Made by a program: the position numbers and the translations under genes. This document shows, one piece after another, positions 49,948-57,520 of a stretch of DNA of 64,000 nt. This DNA comes from Streptomyces sp. LHD-70. Its GTDB lineage: Bacteria; Actinomycetota; Actinomycetes; Streptomycetales; Streptomycetaceae. How positions within the stretch are numbered: position 1 is the first letter of the stretch; every line of letters begins with the position of its first letter. Below the pieces are notes generated by a model. The model was not told the origin of the DNA and searched no databases. It worked only from the letters and a program-made list of their open reading frames with translations. Location of the stretch: assembly GCF_031157275.1 (NCBI RefSeq), contig NZ_JAVIFW010000009.1, positions 124,001-188,000 on the forward strand, written 5' to 3'.

Positions 49948-50180
49948 GGTGGTCCTCCTCGTCGGCGGCGGGCTGCCGCGGGTGCTTGCTGCCGCCTGAA
50001 GGTACCGGGTGATCACCGCACCGGGTCAGCCACCCGGCCCCGCACGGCCTGGGCGGCGCCGATTTCTGTCCACATCTGTGCACCAGGATGCCGGTGGAAG
50101 GGCCGGGGCGCGTCCCGGCAGTGGGCGCGAGGTGGCTCCGCCAGGATTCGTACGGCCTTCGGGCCGACCCCGTGCGCGGG
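49948..50180. other. Spacer between GHKL ATPase and DUF397 genes
   Basis: 233 bases with no gene. It holds the AGGAGG site of the ATPase gene and GC-rich sequence with a short GCGGGTC/GCCCGC pairing near 50174-50190 after the DUF397 stop. Confidence 0.4.
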
Positions 50181-50396
50181 TCAGCCCGCCTTGAGCGCGT
50201 CGACGAACGCGGTCCAGGTGGACGGCGTGAAGAGGAGGGCGGGGCCTTGGGGGGATTTGGAGTCGCGGACGGGGACGGTGGGGTGCCCGTCCACGACTTC
50301 GAGGCAGGAGCCGGACTCGGCGCCGCTGTACGACGACTTGCGCCAGCCACTCAGCGCGCTGGCGTCGACGATGCTGCGGTCAGTCATGGCGCTCAT
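50181..50396 (-). CDS. DUF397 domain protein
   Basis: A 71-aa protein of the DUF397 family, characteristic of Streptomyces and relatives. The signature WRKSSYSGAESGSCLEVVDG followed by PVRDSKSPQGPALLFTPSTW is complete. DUF397 proteins are encoded next to XRE regulators with DUF5753 and are thought to act with them in development and secondary metabolism. It overlaps the upstream regulator by 17 bases. The ATG at 50396 has AAAGGA just upstream; an ATG three codons later is possible. Confidence 0.92.
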   Translation of the reverse strand: MSAMTDRSIVDASALSGWRKSSYSGAESGSCLEVVDGHPTVPVRDSKSPQGPALLFTPSTWTAFVDALKAG

Positions 50397-51174
50397 GTTC
50401 CTTTGCTCGTGCCCTCATAAAAGCCAACGATTCATCCAACGACAGAGCGTCAGTCAAAGCAAGGTCGTATGCGTTCTGGAGGCGTTCGACCACCGCCGGA
50501 GAGTCGTGCACCTTGCCGACGGACAACCCCTCGGTGTACGCAGCAGGAGGCTGATCCTCGAACCACATCAGCGTCACCATCCCCTGCAACACGTGGTACG
50601 TACCCCTGGCCGTCGGCATCACATGAACACGGATGCGCTCCGCCTCCACCAGGCCGACCAAATGCTCGACCTGCTCCGCCATCACCTCTCCCCCGCCGAC
50701 CGGACGGCGCAGCACCGCCTCGTCGAGCAGCGCCCACACCACAGGAGTGACCGGATCGCGGAGGATCTCCGACCGCTGAAGCCGTGTGACAACGTGCCTG
50801 TCACGCTCTTCGGCACCTAGCGGCGGAAACGAGGCACCAATCACCGCGTTCGCGTACCGCCGAGTCTGCAGGATGCCCGGTACGTGAGAAGGGGCGAACT
50901 CCCGCAACATGACGGCCTGCCGCTCCAAGGCACGCGCCGACTCGAAGTAGTCCGCAACCACCGAGCCGTCATCGGGGCGGAAGCTGCTCAGCACATCCCC
51001 CGTACCGAGTACCCGGTCCAGGCTCCGCGCGTCCTCCGCCGACGGAATCCGCCTCCCCGCCTCGATATGAGCGATATGACTGCGCGTCATGTGCGCATCG
51101 TGGGCCACCTGCTCCTGCGTCCTACCGAGGGCCTCCCGCCGGGCCCTCAACCACTCCCCGTACTTGCTGGCCAT
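50380..51174 (-). CDS. XRE-family regulator with DUF5753
   Basis: A 264-aa regulator. The N-terminal XRE helix-turn-helix is clear (MASKYGEWLRARREALGRTQ, EQVAHDAHMTRSHIAHIEAG, residues 1-60). The C-terminal DUF5753 domain follows: FESARALERQAVMLREFAPS, HVPGILQTRRYANAVIGASF and PVVWALLDEAVLRRPVGGGE. It pairs with the overlapping DUF397 gene, the standard regulator/partner module repeated across Streptomyces genomes. ATG at 51174 follows GGGGAG. It is divergent from a three-gene run of small proteins that it may control. Confidence 0.92.
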   Translation of the reverse strand: MASKYGEWLRARREALGRTQEQVAHDAHMTRSHIAHIEAGRRIPSAEDARSLDRVLGTGDVLSSFRPDDGSVVADYFESARALERQAVMLREFAPSHVPGILQTRRYANAVIGASFPPLGAEERDRHVVTRLQRSEILRDPVTPVVWALLDEAVLRRPVGGGEVMAEQVEHLVGLVEAERIRVHVMPTARGTYHVLQGMVTLMWFEDQPPAAYTEGLSVGKVHDSPAVVERLQNAYDLALTDALSLDESLAFMRARAKEHERHD

Positions 51175-51293
51175 CAACCAACTCCCCTTCCCCACGTGAC
51201 AAATGACGGGTCACACCGCACCCCCTTCTCAAGCTACGCACGCCGACGCCACTCTGTGAGCAGTTCGCTACAGAGAGCAGAGAGGTGCAGGTC

Positions 51294-51503
51294 ATGAGCA
51301 CAGCCGAGGAGCGGATCAGGGAGGCGGAGTCGGTGCGGGACGCGCTGCGGGCGGCGCTCGCGGCGGTCGGGGTCAAGTTGCCGTCGTTCCGCCTGGACCA
51401 GCTGTCGTGCGCTCGCGAGAACCCGTACCCGCTCATCGAGTTGGGCCGCTGCGACGTCGCGACGGCGCGGACGCTGGCCGAGGCGCTGGGGGCGGCGCGA
51501 TGA
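51294..51503 (+). CDS. Small Streptomyces-type hypothetical protein, first of three coupled genes
   Basis: A 69-aa soluble protein: a helical start STAEERIREAESVRDALRAA followed by a compact conserved part, FRLDQLSCARENPYPLIELG and RCDVATARTLAEALG. I recognise the type as common in Streptomyces near XRE/DUF397 modules but know no function. GAGAGG lies 9 bases before the ATG. Its stop overlaps the next gene by 4 bases. It is divergent from the XRE regulator. Confidence 0.7.
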   Translation: MSTAEERIREAESVRDALRAALAAVGVKLPSFRLDQLSCARENPYPLIELGRCDVATARTLAEALGAAR

Positions 51504-51727
51504 GGGAGCCTCGACCGCCGATCGGTGAGCCCGTACGGGACGAAGCGACCGGCAGGGTGGGCGAGGTGATGGGGCATCAGGGCGGCTACGTGCAGCTGCG
51601 GCCGCTGCTCGGCGGGCGGGAGTGGGACGTACGGCCGGACCGGGTGCGTCCGGTGACGGCCACGGAGCTGCTGAGCGCGCGGGTGGCGGAGCTGAACTCC
51701 CTTACGCGGAAGGCCCGTACGACGTGA
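51500..51727 (+). CDS. Small hypothetical protein, SH3-like; second of three
   Basis: A 75-aa protein whose central part (VRDEATGRVGEVMGHQGGYV followed by QLRPLLGGREWDVRPDRVRP) reads like a small beta-barrel of five strands. The ATG overlaps the previous stop (ATGA), and its own stop overlaps the next GTG. Tight coupling suggests the three products work together. No catalytic residues are visible. Function unknown. Confidence 0.68.
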   Translation: MREPRPPIGEPVRDEATGRVGEVMGHQGGYVQLRPLLGGREWDVRPDRVRPVTATELLSARVAELNSLTRKARTT

Positions 51728-52059
51728 ACCTGCTCGCCCGCCTCCTCGACCGCCTCCTCCCGCCCAGCGGCACCCGCCGCCGCACGCCCGCCCCGGGGGC
51801 GTCGTCGCCCCCACCGCGCCGCGTGATCACCCCGCCGCGCCGCAGCAGCCCGTACGCGCGGGACGCCGCCGACGACACGACCGTGTACGTCGACCCGCCC
51901 CTCTGGAACACCCTCCGCCCGTACGTCCACATCCACGCCCACCCGAAGTTCGTTCCGGCGGAGCAGCACGCCCAGGCCCACCGCCGCTGGGCCCTGGACA
52001 TGGCCCTACGGGGGCGGGATGTGGGGCCCGAGCGGATTCGTGACTCCACCCACGCGTGA
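51724..52059 (+). CDS. Hypothetical protein, third of three coupled genes
   Basis: A 111-aa protein. Residues 1-50 are basic and Pro/Arg-rich; a more conserved part follows (DDTTVYVDPPLWNTLRPYVH, IHAHPKFVPAEQHAQAHRRW, ALDMALRGRDVGPERIR). It starts at a GTG overlapping the previous stop. The gene ends 25 bases before the IS200/IS605 tnpB stop, and its last codons (RDSTHA) coincide with probable transposon-end sequence, so the original C-terminus may have been replaced by the insertion. Function unknown. Confidence 0.62.
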   Translation: MNLLARLLDRLLPPSGTRRRTPAPGASSPPPRRVITPPRRSSPYARDAADDTTVYVDPPLWNTLRPYVHIHAHPKFVPAEQHAQAHRRWALDMALRGRDVGPERIRDSTHA

Positions 52060-52084
52060 CCGCACGGGCTTCCTGTGTCGGTGG

Positions 52085-53293
52085 CTAGGCCGCCGCGCAG
52101 AGGGCCAGCCCGGCCCTGTTGAGGACGTTCGTCGCGCCGACGTGGTCCGCGTTCGCTGCGAACCCGCACGCCGTGCACTGGAACTTCGCTTGGGTGGCGC
52201 GGTTCTCCTTCGCGGTGTGCCCGCAGGACGGGCACGTGCGGGAGGTGTTGCGGGGGTCCACGGCGATGACGGTCCGACCGGCGCTTTCAGCCTTGTTGGT
52301 GAGGATCGCGAGGAACACCCCCCAACCCGCGTCGAGGATGCTGCGGTTGAGTCCGGTCTTGGCGGCGGCGCCGTTCGGCAGGAAGCAGCCGGGCTGCTCG
52401 GGGTCGGGCTTGGGGGCGGGGTTCTTGGTCATGCCCGCTGTGTTGAGCCGCTCGTGGGCGATGATGTCGTGGTCGCGCACGAGAGTGAGCGCGGTCTTGT
52501 GCGCGTGGTCCAGGCGCTGGCGGCGGATCTTCGCGTACAGCTTCGCCACCCGGCGGGTAGCGGCTCGGTGTGCTTTGGTGCGCCGCCTGGTGCGCTTGGG
52601 GAACGTGGCGAGGTGCCGCTGCGCTTCGGCGAGTTCGTCGGCCGCTGCTTCGAGGAAGCGGGGGTTGGCGATGTGCTCGCCGTCGGAGGTGGTCAGGAAG
52701 TGGGTGACGCCCATGTCGATGCCGACCACCGCGCCCGTGTCCGGCAGCTGCTCTGCGGGCACCTCGTCGCAGGACAGGACGACGTACCAACGGTTGCCCT
52801 CGCGCTTGATGCTGATCGTCTTGACCCGTCCGCGCACGGGGCGGTGCTTGTGCACGCGGATGTGCCCGACGCCTTGGAGGCGGACGCGGGTCTGTGGGTC
52901 GTGGGGCGTGCTGTCCCAGCGGCAGCCGTCACCGTCCTTGGGGAAGGTGACGGTGTCGAAGTGCCCGACGCCCTTGAAGCGCGGGTAGCCCGGAGTCTGC
53001 CCGCCCTTCACGCGGCGGAAGAACGCGGCGAATGCCTTGTCCAGGCGGCGAAGGGTGGCCTGCTGGGAGGAGAACGACCAGCGTCCCTGACGCTCGGGGT
53101 CGAACGCCCGGATCTCCTTGAGCTGGGCGGACTGGTCGCCGTACTTGATGCTCGTCTTCGAGGTGTGCCGGTAGGCGTCCCGGCGTTCCTGGAGGGCGCC
53201 GTTGTACAGCGAGCAGTGATCCCGCAGCATCTCGCCCAGCGCGGCCGTCTGACGAGCCGTGGGACGCAGGAGGAACTTGTACGCGCGGATCAC
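52085..53293 (-). CDS. tnpB: TnpB, RNA-guided nuclease of the IS200/IS605 element
   Basis: A 402-aa TnpB. The RuvC triad is complete: Asp in GIDMGVTHFLT (near 193), Glu in DIIAHERLN (near 281) and Asp in NADHVGATNVLNRA (near 383). The zinc finger (CPSCGHT and CTACGF) lies between the last two, and the N-terminal helix-turn-helix part begins RAYKFLLRPTARQTAAL. All motifs look intact, so it should be an active nuclease guided by an omega-RNA read from the tnpB 3' end and the transposon end. GTG at 53293 overlaps the tnpA stop. Confidence 0.92.
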   Translation of the reverse strand: MIRAYKFLLRPTARQTAALGEMLRDHCSLYNGALQERRDAYRHTSKTSIKYGDQSAQLKEIRAFDPERQGRWSFSSQQATLRRLDKAFAAFFRRVKGGQTPGYPRFKGVGHFDTVTFPKDGDGCRWDSTPHDPQTRVRLQGVGHIRVHKHRPVRGRVKTISIKREGNRWYVVLSCDEVPAEQLPDTGAVVGIDMGVTHFLTTSDGEHIANPRFLEAAADELAEAQRHLATFPKRTRRRTKAHRAATRRVAKLYAKIRRQRLDHAHKTALTLVRDHDIIAHERLNTAGMTKNPAPKPDPEQPGCFLPNGAAAKTGLNRSILDAGWGVFLAILTNKAESAGRTVIAVDPRNTSRTCPSCGHTAKENRATQAKFQCTACGFAANADHVGATNVLNRAGLALCAAA

Positions 53294-53748
53294 AAGCCGC
53301 TGGCCTCCGGATTCTTCCGGGGGCGTTCCCACTGGGTGTTGATGTACTTCTCGACCGTCGCCGCCGGTACCGCGCCGACCGATGCCGCGAAGTACGACGA
53401 CGACCACAGCGTGGGCATCCGCGACTTCAAGTGCGGGAACTCCGCCCGCAGCACGCGGGAAGTGAAGCCCTTGAACTGGTTCGCCACGTACGAGGCCGAC
53501 GACTTCGGGTCGTGTTTGACGAAGAGGTGGACGCGGTCGGGCATCACCTCAAGGGTGATGATCTCCCAACCTCGTTCCTCCGCCTTCTGCCGGATCAGTT
53601 CGTCCAGGCGTTCCGCGACCCGGCCGCCGAGAACCGGACGGCGGTATTTCGGACACCACACCACGTGGAGCCCGAGGTCATACACACCGCCGGAGAACCG
53701 GCGAACCTTCCTGGCCACAGTCACGCAATCACTATACAAACGACACAT
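53290..53748 (-). CDS. tnpA: TnpA, Y1 (HUH-type) transposase
   Basis: A 152-aa single-strand transposase of the IS200/IS605 group. The core pattern is GLHVVWCPKYRRPVLGGRVA, LEVMPDRVHLFVKHDP, SRMPTLWSSSYFAASVG and TVEKYINTQ. The catalytic Tyr is near 135 and the second His of the HUH motif near 74, but the first His position reads Arg (RVH, residue 72). If this residue is truly catalytic the enzyme may be weak or dead. ATG at 53748; a GTG at 53724 follows a TATAGT box closely and is a possible leaderless start. Confidence 0.87.
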   Translation of the reverse strand: MCRLYSDCVTVARKVRRFSGGVYDLGLHVVWCPKYRRPVLGGRVAERLDELIRQKAEERGWEIITLEVMPDRVHLFVKHDPKSSASYVANQFKGFTSRVLRAEFPHLKSRMPTLWSSSYFAASVGAVPAATVEKYINTQWERPRKNPEASGL

Positions 53749-53842
53749 GTCTAGCGGGTCAGAAAGGCGGTAAGGATGAACGGTGCACATCCGTGCACCC
53801 AGTTGAGGTCAGAGCAGCCCAGAGAAGCCATTCAATTCCCCA

Positions 53843-53858
53843 CCCCGCTAAAGCGGGG
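53843..53858. other. Subterminal hairpin of the IS element
   Basis: CCCCGC (53843-53848), TAAA, GCGGGG (53853-53858), about 95 bases upstream of tnpA, in the position where TnpA recognises the left end. Confidence 0.6.
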
Positions 53859-54021
53859 CCTCCCCTGGCTAGGTCCTGGCAGCGTGAGGCCTGGCTTCGT
53901 CGTACGGGGGAGCGGTCACTGCTCCCGGTTTCGGCGTACGGGGCGCTGTCGGGCGGTGCGTTGCGGGTGTGAGTGCGCGACTCGTGGGTGGGGGCGGGTG
54001 GGTGGGAGAGCGGCCGCGGCG

Positions 54022-54162
54022 GCACGTGCCGGGTGAACGGCTTCGGGGGCGCGGGGCACCCCGCACGTGCCGGGTGAACGGCTACGACGGCGCGGGGCAC
54101 CCCGCACGTGCCGGGTGAACGGCTGCGACGACAACGTGCACCGGAACGTGCCGGGCGACCAG
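54022..54162. repeat. 41-bp tandem repeats beside the IS element
   Basis: Units of 41 bases starting GCACGTGCCGGGTGAACGGC begin at 54022, 54063 and 54104, with a shortened fourth (from about 54145). Copies 1 and 2 differ at a few positions and copy 3 diverges in its second half. The array lies immediately downstream of the DUF3027 gene stop (54183). Confidence 0.9.
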
Positions 54163-54182
54163 CTCCCCGTACCCCGAAAGAC

Positions 54183-55109
54183 CTAGCTGTGGCCCAAGTC
54201 CTCCGAGCCGTCGCCCGACGGTTCCGTGGGGACCGAGCCCTCCGGGGAGGGGCGGAGGGGGAGGACGTCGACGTTCATCGAGTCGAAGGCGTGCGGCGCC
54301 GGGCGCGGGGGCTTCGGCATGACCGCCGCCTCGGAGTGGCCGCCGCAGCCGTACGCGAGGGACACCACGTGGCCGTCGGCGGGGCTGAACTCGTTGGCGC
54401 AGACGCCGAAGGCCTGGCGCAGGGAGCCGGCGAGCGGCATCAGGAAGGCGCAGCTGACGCAGGTCGCGGGGGCCGCCTGGGCCATCTGCGTCTTCGCGCC
54501 GTACCCCTCCTCCCAGCGGTCGGCGGCGACATGCAGGCCGTACCGGGACAGGACGCGGGCCCGGCGCATGCCGAGCTCCTCGGCGACCGCGGCGATGGAG
54601 CCGCGCAGCGGGGCGAGCGACAGGGTGGCCGGCGGGCCGCCGGTGACCTCCGCGTCCTCGGCCTCGACCAGGTCGGCCATCTCGTCGGAGACCGGAGAGT
54701 TGGGGGCCGGCTCGTCCTCGCCCGTGTACCCGGGCTCCAGGCGCAGGTCGTCCGCGTCGGTGGGAAGGAGGTCGCCGGGGCCGAGGTCGCCGGGGCGCAG
54801 GCGCTCGCTCCACGGCACCCACTCGGGGGCGAGGAGGGCGTCGGGGCCGGGCAGCAGCACGGTCTCGTCGAGGGTGACGATCTTCGCGCGGGAGGCGCGG
54901 GCGACGGTGACGGCCCAGCGCCAGCCGCGGTACCCCATCTCCTTGCACTCGAAGAAGTGCGTGACGACCCGGTCCCCCTCGGAGACCACCTCGACGTGCT
55001 CACCGACGACGCCGGGTGCGGCGGCCTCCTCGGCCGCTGCCCTGGCGAGGCCGATCGCCTCGGCGCACATGCGGTCGGGGGTGCGGCTTCGCGTTGTCGC
55101 TGCGCTCAC
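54183..55109 (-). CDS. DUF3027 domain protein
   Basis: A 308-aa actinobacterial protein of the DUF3027 family. The conserved part is CAEAIGLARAAAEEAAAPGV, GDRVVTHFFECKEMGYRGWR and WAVTVARASRAKIVTLDETV, followed by VLLPGPDALLAPEWVPW. A second conserved block has Cys residues (CVSCAFLMPLAGSLRQAFGV and CANEFSPADGHVVSLAYGCG) that may bind a metal. No membrane segment or known catalytic motif is present. Function unknown. GTG at 55109 follows AGGAGAG by about 11 bases. A 41-bp repeat array lies just beyond the stop. Confidence 0.85.
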   Translation of the reverse strand: MSAATTRSRTPDRMCAEAIGLARAAAEEAAAPGVVGEHVEVVSEGDRVVTHFFECKEMGYRGWRWAVTVARASRAKIVTLDETVLLPGPDALLAPEWVPWSERLRPGDLGPGDLLPTDADDLRLEPGYTGEDEPAPNSPVSDEMADLVEAEDAEVTGGPPATLSLAPLRGSIAAVAEELGMRRARVLSRYGLHVAADRWEEGYGAKTQMAQAAPATCVSCAFLMPLAGSLRQAFGVCANEFSPADGHVVSLAYGCGGHSEAAVMPKPPRPAPHAFDSMNVDVLPLRPSPEGSVPTEPSGDGSEDLGHS

Positions 55110-55456
55110 AGGTATCGCTTCTCTCCTACGCCGTCTCACGGGTGCGCCGTCCTTCGGTGCGGGGCACGGACGGAGCGGACCAGTGGGCCGCGTCGACGTC
55201 CGCGCCCGGTCACTCCCGGGCGCGCCTACGTCATCCATTCTGCGGGATGACAAAGAGGCGCGCGGCCAAGAACAACCGCCGCAGGCGCGCTACGCACGCT
55301 ACCCCCTCGAAGCGCCCGAGCCCACATGGCGTCCGCCCCGAGAAGATCACCGCTTGGTTCCGAAAAGGTTCCGACAGGTCTCGGCCGGGACCACCGAGAC
55401 ACCGTCCGCCGCCCCTTACCCGTATCCGAACGCCCGGCTTGGGGCACTATGACGGG
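55110..55456. other. Divergent spacer with an Arg-rich frame and a hairpin
   Basis: Contains a hairpin CGCGCCCGG-TCACTC-CCGGGCGCG (55201-55224). A plus-strand frame from ATG 55247 (MTKRRAAKNNRRRRATHATP) is in frame with the MFS gene that follows; it could be a long N-terminal extension of that protein or a separate basic peptide. Composition alone does not decide. Confidence 0.4.
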
Positions 55457-56857
55457 GTGGCCTCTCCTTCAGGATCACGGCCCGGACCACCGCCCGGATC
55501 ACCGCCGCCCGAGCGAGCGAGCCCGCTGCGCAGAGTGGGCCGCGTGGTCGGCCGTGCCCTGCACCTGCCGTTCACGGGCCCCGCGAAGGGCATCAGGAAG
55601 GCGACGCACGCGCACGGTGCGGGGGAGTCCGGTCTCGGCAAGCTGATCGAGCTGCACGGCGTGAACGGCGCGGGCGACGTGCTGATCACGGTGGCCCTCG
55701 CCTCGACGGTGTTCTTCTCCGTGCCGACGGACGAGGCGCGCGGCCGGGTCGCGCTCTATCTGGCGATCACGATGGCCCCGTTCACACTCCTGGCCCCCGT
55801 GGTCGGCCCGCTTCTGGACCGGCTGCCGCACGGCCGGCGGGCGGCGATGGCCGGTTCGATGCTGGCGCGGGTGCTGCTCGCGCTGACCCTGTCGGGCGCG
55901 GTGGCCACGGGGTCGATCGAGCTGTATCCGGCGGCCCTCGGCGTCCTCGTCGCGTCGAAGGCGTACGGGGTGGTGCGCAGCGCCGTCGTACCGCGTCTGC
56001 TGCCACCGACGTTCTCGCTGGTGAAGGCCAATTCGCGGGTGACGCTCGGCGGGCTGCTCGCGACCGGTGTGGCCGCGCCGATCGGGGCCGGGCTGCATCA
56101 GATCGGGCCGCAGTGGCCGCTGTACGGGGCGTGCGCGGTGTTTCTGTTCGGGGCGTTCCTTTCGTTCCGGCTGCCGCACAAGGTCGACTCTGCGCGCGGT
56201 GAGTCGCGCGCGCTGCTCGCGGCGGACGAGGAGCATCTGCATCTGCCGCACGGCAAGAAGCCGGGCCTGCGCACGGTCGGCCCGGCGGTGACGCACGGGC
56301 TCGCCGCGAACGCCTCGCTGCGCTGCCTCTCCGGGTTCCTGATCTTCTTCCTGGCGTTCCTGCTGCGCGAGGAGCCGCTCAGCGGGCAGAGCGCCGCCGT
56401 GTCCCTCGGCATGGTGGCGGTCGCGGCGGGTGTGGGGAACGCGCTCGGTACGGCGGTCGGCGCCGCGCTCCGCAAACGGCCGCCGGAGCTGATCATCGTG
56501 ACCGTCGTCGGCTTCGTCCTGGTCGTCGCGATCGCCGCGTCGCTGTTCTACGGCACTCCGCTCATCGCCGTGCTCGGAGCGGTGGCGGGCCTCGGCCAGG
56601 CGCTCGCGAAGCTGTCCCTGGACGCGCTGATCCAGCGGGACGTGCCCGAGCTGGTCCGTACCTCGGCGTTCGCCCGCTCGGAGACGCTGCTGCAGATGTC
56701 GTGGGTGATCGGCGGCGGCGTCGGCATCTCGCTGCCCCTGGACGGCGGCCTCGGCCTGGGTGTGGGCGCGTGCATCGTGGCGCTCGGCTGGCTGACGACC
56801 GTGCGGGGGCTGGTCAGGGTGGCGCACCGGGAGGGGAAGGCCCCTCGCGTGAAGTGA
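55457..56857 (+). CDS. MFS-type transporter
   Basis: A 466-aa membrane protein with 10-12 helices, for example VLITVALASTVFFSV, ARGRVALYLAITMAPFTLLA, VVGPLLDRLPHGRRAAMAGS (motif A-like loop) and GFLIFFLAFLLREEP. The N-terminal 60 residues are basic and Pro-rich, with RALHLPFTGPAKGIRKATHA preceding helix 1. The pattern resembles actinobacterial MFS proteins of unknown cargo. GTG at 55457 is preferred; an ATG at 55247 in the same frame would add 70 basic residues. It is divergent from DUF3027. Confidence 0.8.
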   Translation: MASPSGSRPGPPPGSPPPERASPLRRVGRVVGRALHLPFTGPAKGIRKATHAHGAGESGLGKLIELHGVNGAGDVLITVALASTVFFSVPTDEARGRVALYLAITMAPFTLLAPVVGPLLDRLPHGRRAAMAGSMLARVLLALTLSGAVATGSIELYPAALGVLVASKAYGVVRSAVVPRLLPPTFSLVKANSRVTLGGLLATGVAAPIGAGLHQIGPQWPLYGACAVFLFGAFLSFRLPHKVDSARGESRALLAADEEHLHLPHGKKPGLRTVGPAVTHGLAANASLRCLSGFLIFFLAFLLREEPLSGQSAAVSLGMVAVAAGVGNALGTAVGAALRKRPPELIIVTVVGFVLVVAIAASLFYGTPLIAVLGAVAGLGQALAKLSLDALIQRDVPELVRTSAFARSETLLQMSWVIGGGVGISLPLDGGLGLGVGACIVALGWLTTVRGLVRVAHREGKAPRVK

Positions 56858-56901
56858 TGTCACAGTGTGTCGTCACTTCCGCGAGGCAGGGTGCGGCCTG
56901 C

Positions 56902-56924
56902 GGGGCGGGGCGGGGCGGGGCGGG
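56902..56924 (+). other. G-quadruplex-forming G-tract
   Basis: Five runs of three to four G separated by single C residues (GGGGCGGGGCGGGGCGGGGC then GGG). It lies about 95 bases upstream of the leaderless lipoprotein start and just after the MFS stop. Confidence 0.7.
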
Positions 56925-57004
56925 CGTACGGCACCGGCCTGCGGCGACGGGGCGGGCGCACGGCACGCCGGACCCCGCGTGGCGGGAGGTGTGGGGGCGC
57001 CAGA

Positions 57005-57010
57005 TAGCCT
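57005..57010 (+). promoter_or_regulatory. -10 box of a leaderless lipoprotein transcript
   Basis: TAGCCT at 57005-57010 is 7 bases before the ATG at 57018, with no ribosome-binding site between. Confidence 0.5.
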
Positions 57011-57017
57011 TTCGCGC

Positions 57018-57500
57018 ATGACCTCCCTGCGTATGACGGCCAAGGGCCGCCGCACCGCTGCCGCCCTCGGCGCCGTGTCCGCCGGACTTCTCGCCCTCTC
57101 GGCCTGTGAAAAGCCGACGCCGCTCGCGACCGTGACGGTCAACGGCACGTCCGTGAACACCGAGGCCGCCTGCTACAGCGAGGACAAGGCGATCGGCGAG
57201 AGCGAGATCAAGTCCTGCCTGGAGAAGGAAGCCGAGAAGACGATCACGGTCGGCATGGACGACAAGGTCCGCTTCGGCGTCGACCCGGAGGTCGCCGAGC
57301 ACGGCTGGACCCTGTTCATCGGCGGCCAGCAGGCCGAGCAGGAGCCGTTCAAGAAGACGTACCGCTCCATCCCCGGCAATGTGTTCTTCTCCTCCGGCCA
57401 GGGCGGCCCGGCGCTGAAGAAGGCGCAGGTCTCGCTGGTGGAGACCGACGGCAACCAGCTCAAGGGCATCTGGCACTTCGAGCTCAAGAAGGGTGAGTAG
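57018..57500 (+). CDS. Conserved lipoprotein of unknown function
   Basis: A 160-aa exported lipoprotein. The signal peptide (RTAAALGAVSAGLLALSAC) ends in a lipobox with Cys near residue 30. The mature domain is a compact mixed fold with two Cys (TEAACYSEDKAIGESEIKSC) that could form a disulfide, and the segment KVRFGVDPEVAEHGWTLFIG. I recognise it as common in Streptomyces next to the futalosine genes but without a known role. Its stop is 20 bases before the first plausible codon of mqnB. Confidence 0.82.
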   Translation: MTSLRMTAKGRRTAAALGAVSAGLLALSACEKPTPLATVTVNGTSVNTEAACYSEDKAIGESEIKSCLEKEAEKTITVGMDDKVRFGVDPEVAEHGWTLFIGGQQAEQEPFKKTYRSIPGNVFFSSGQGGPALKKAQVSLVETDGNQLKGIWHFELKKGE

Positions 57501-57520
57501 GAGTTCCTGAGCCCCGGATT

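Larger units (their letters stand above)
52040..53870 (-). mobile_element. IS200/IS605-family insertion sequence (tnpA + tnpB)
   Basis: Contains a Y1 transposase gene and a TnpB gene overlapping by 4 bases in the tnpA-tnpB order. A subterminal hairpin CCCCGC-TAAA-GCGGGG (53843-53858) lies upstream of tnpA. The other end lies near 52040-52060, just past the tnpB stop, next to a CACGCGTG palindrome. Such elements lack terminal inverted repeats and move as single strands, so the exact ends are estimates. Confidence 0.7.

Noticed and set aside
46753..50820. 1355-codon plus-strand frame opposite the GHKL ATPase
   Set aside because: Arg/Pro/Gly/His-rich with no recognisable domain. The minus strand encodes clear GHKL motifs with a good start, so this is a by-product of GC-rich third positions.
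54022..54162. Short minus-strand frames within the 41-bp repeats
   Set aside because: They only repeat PFTRHV/SPGTCR-type text imposed by the array and have no start signal.
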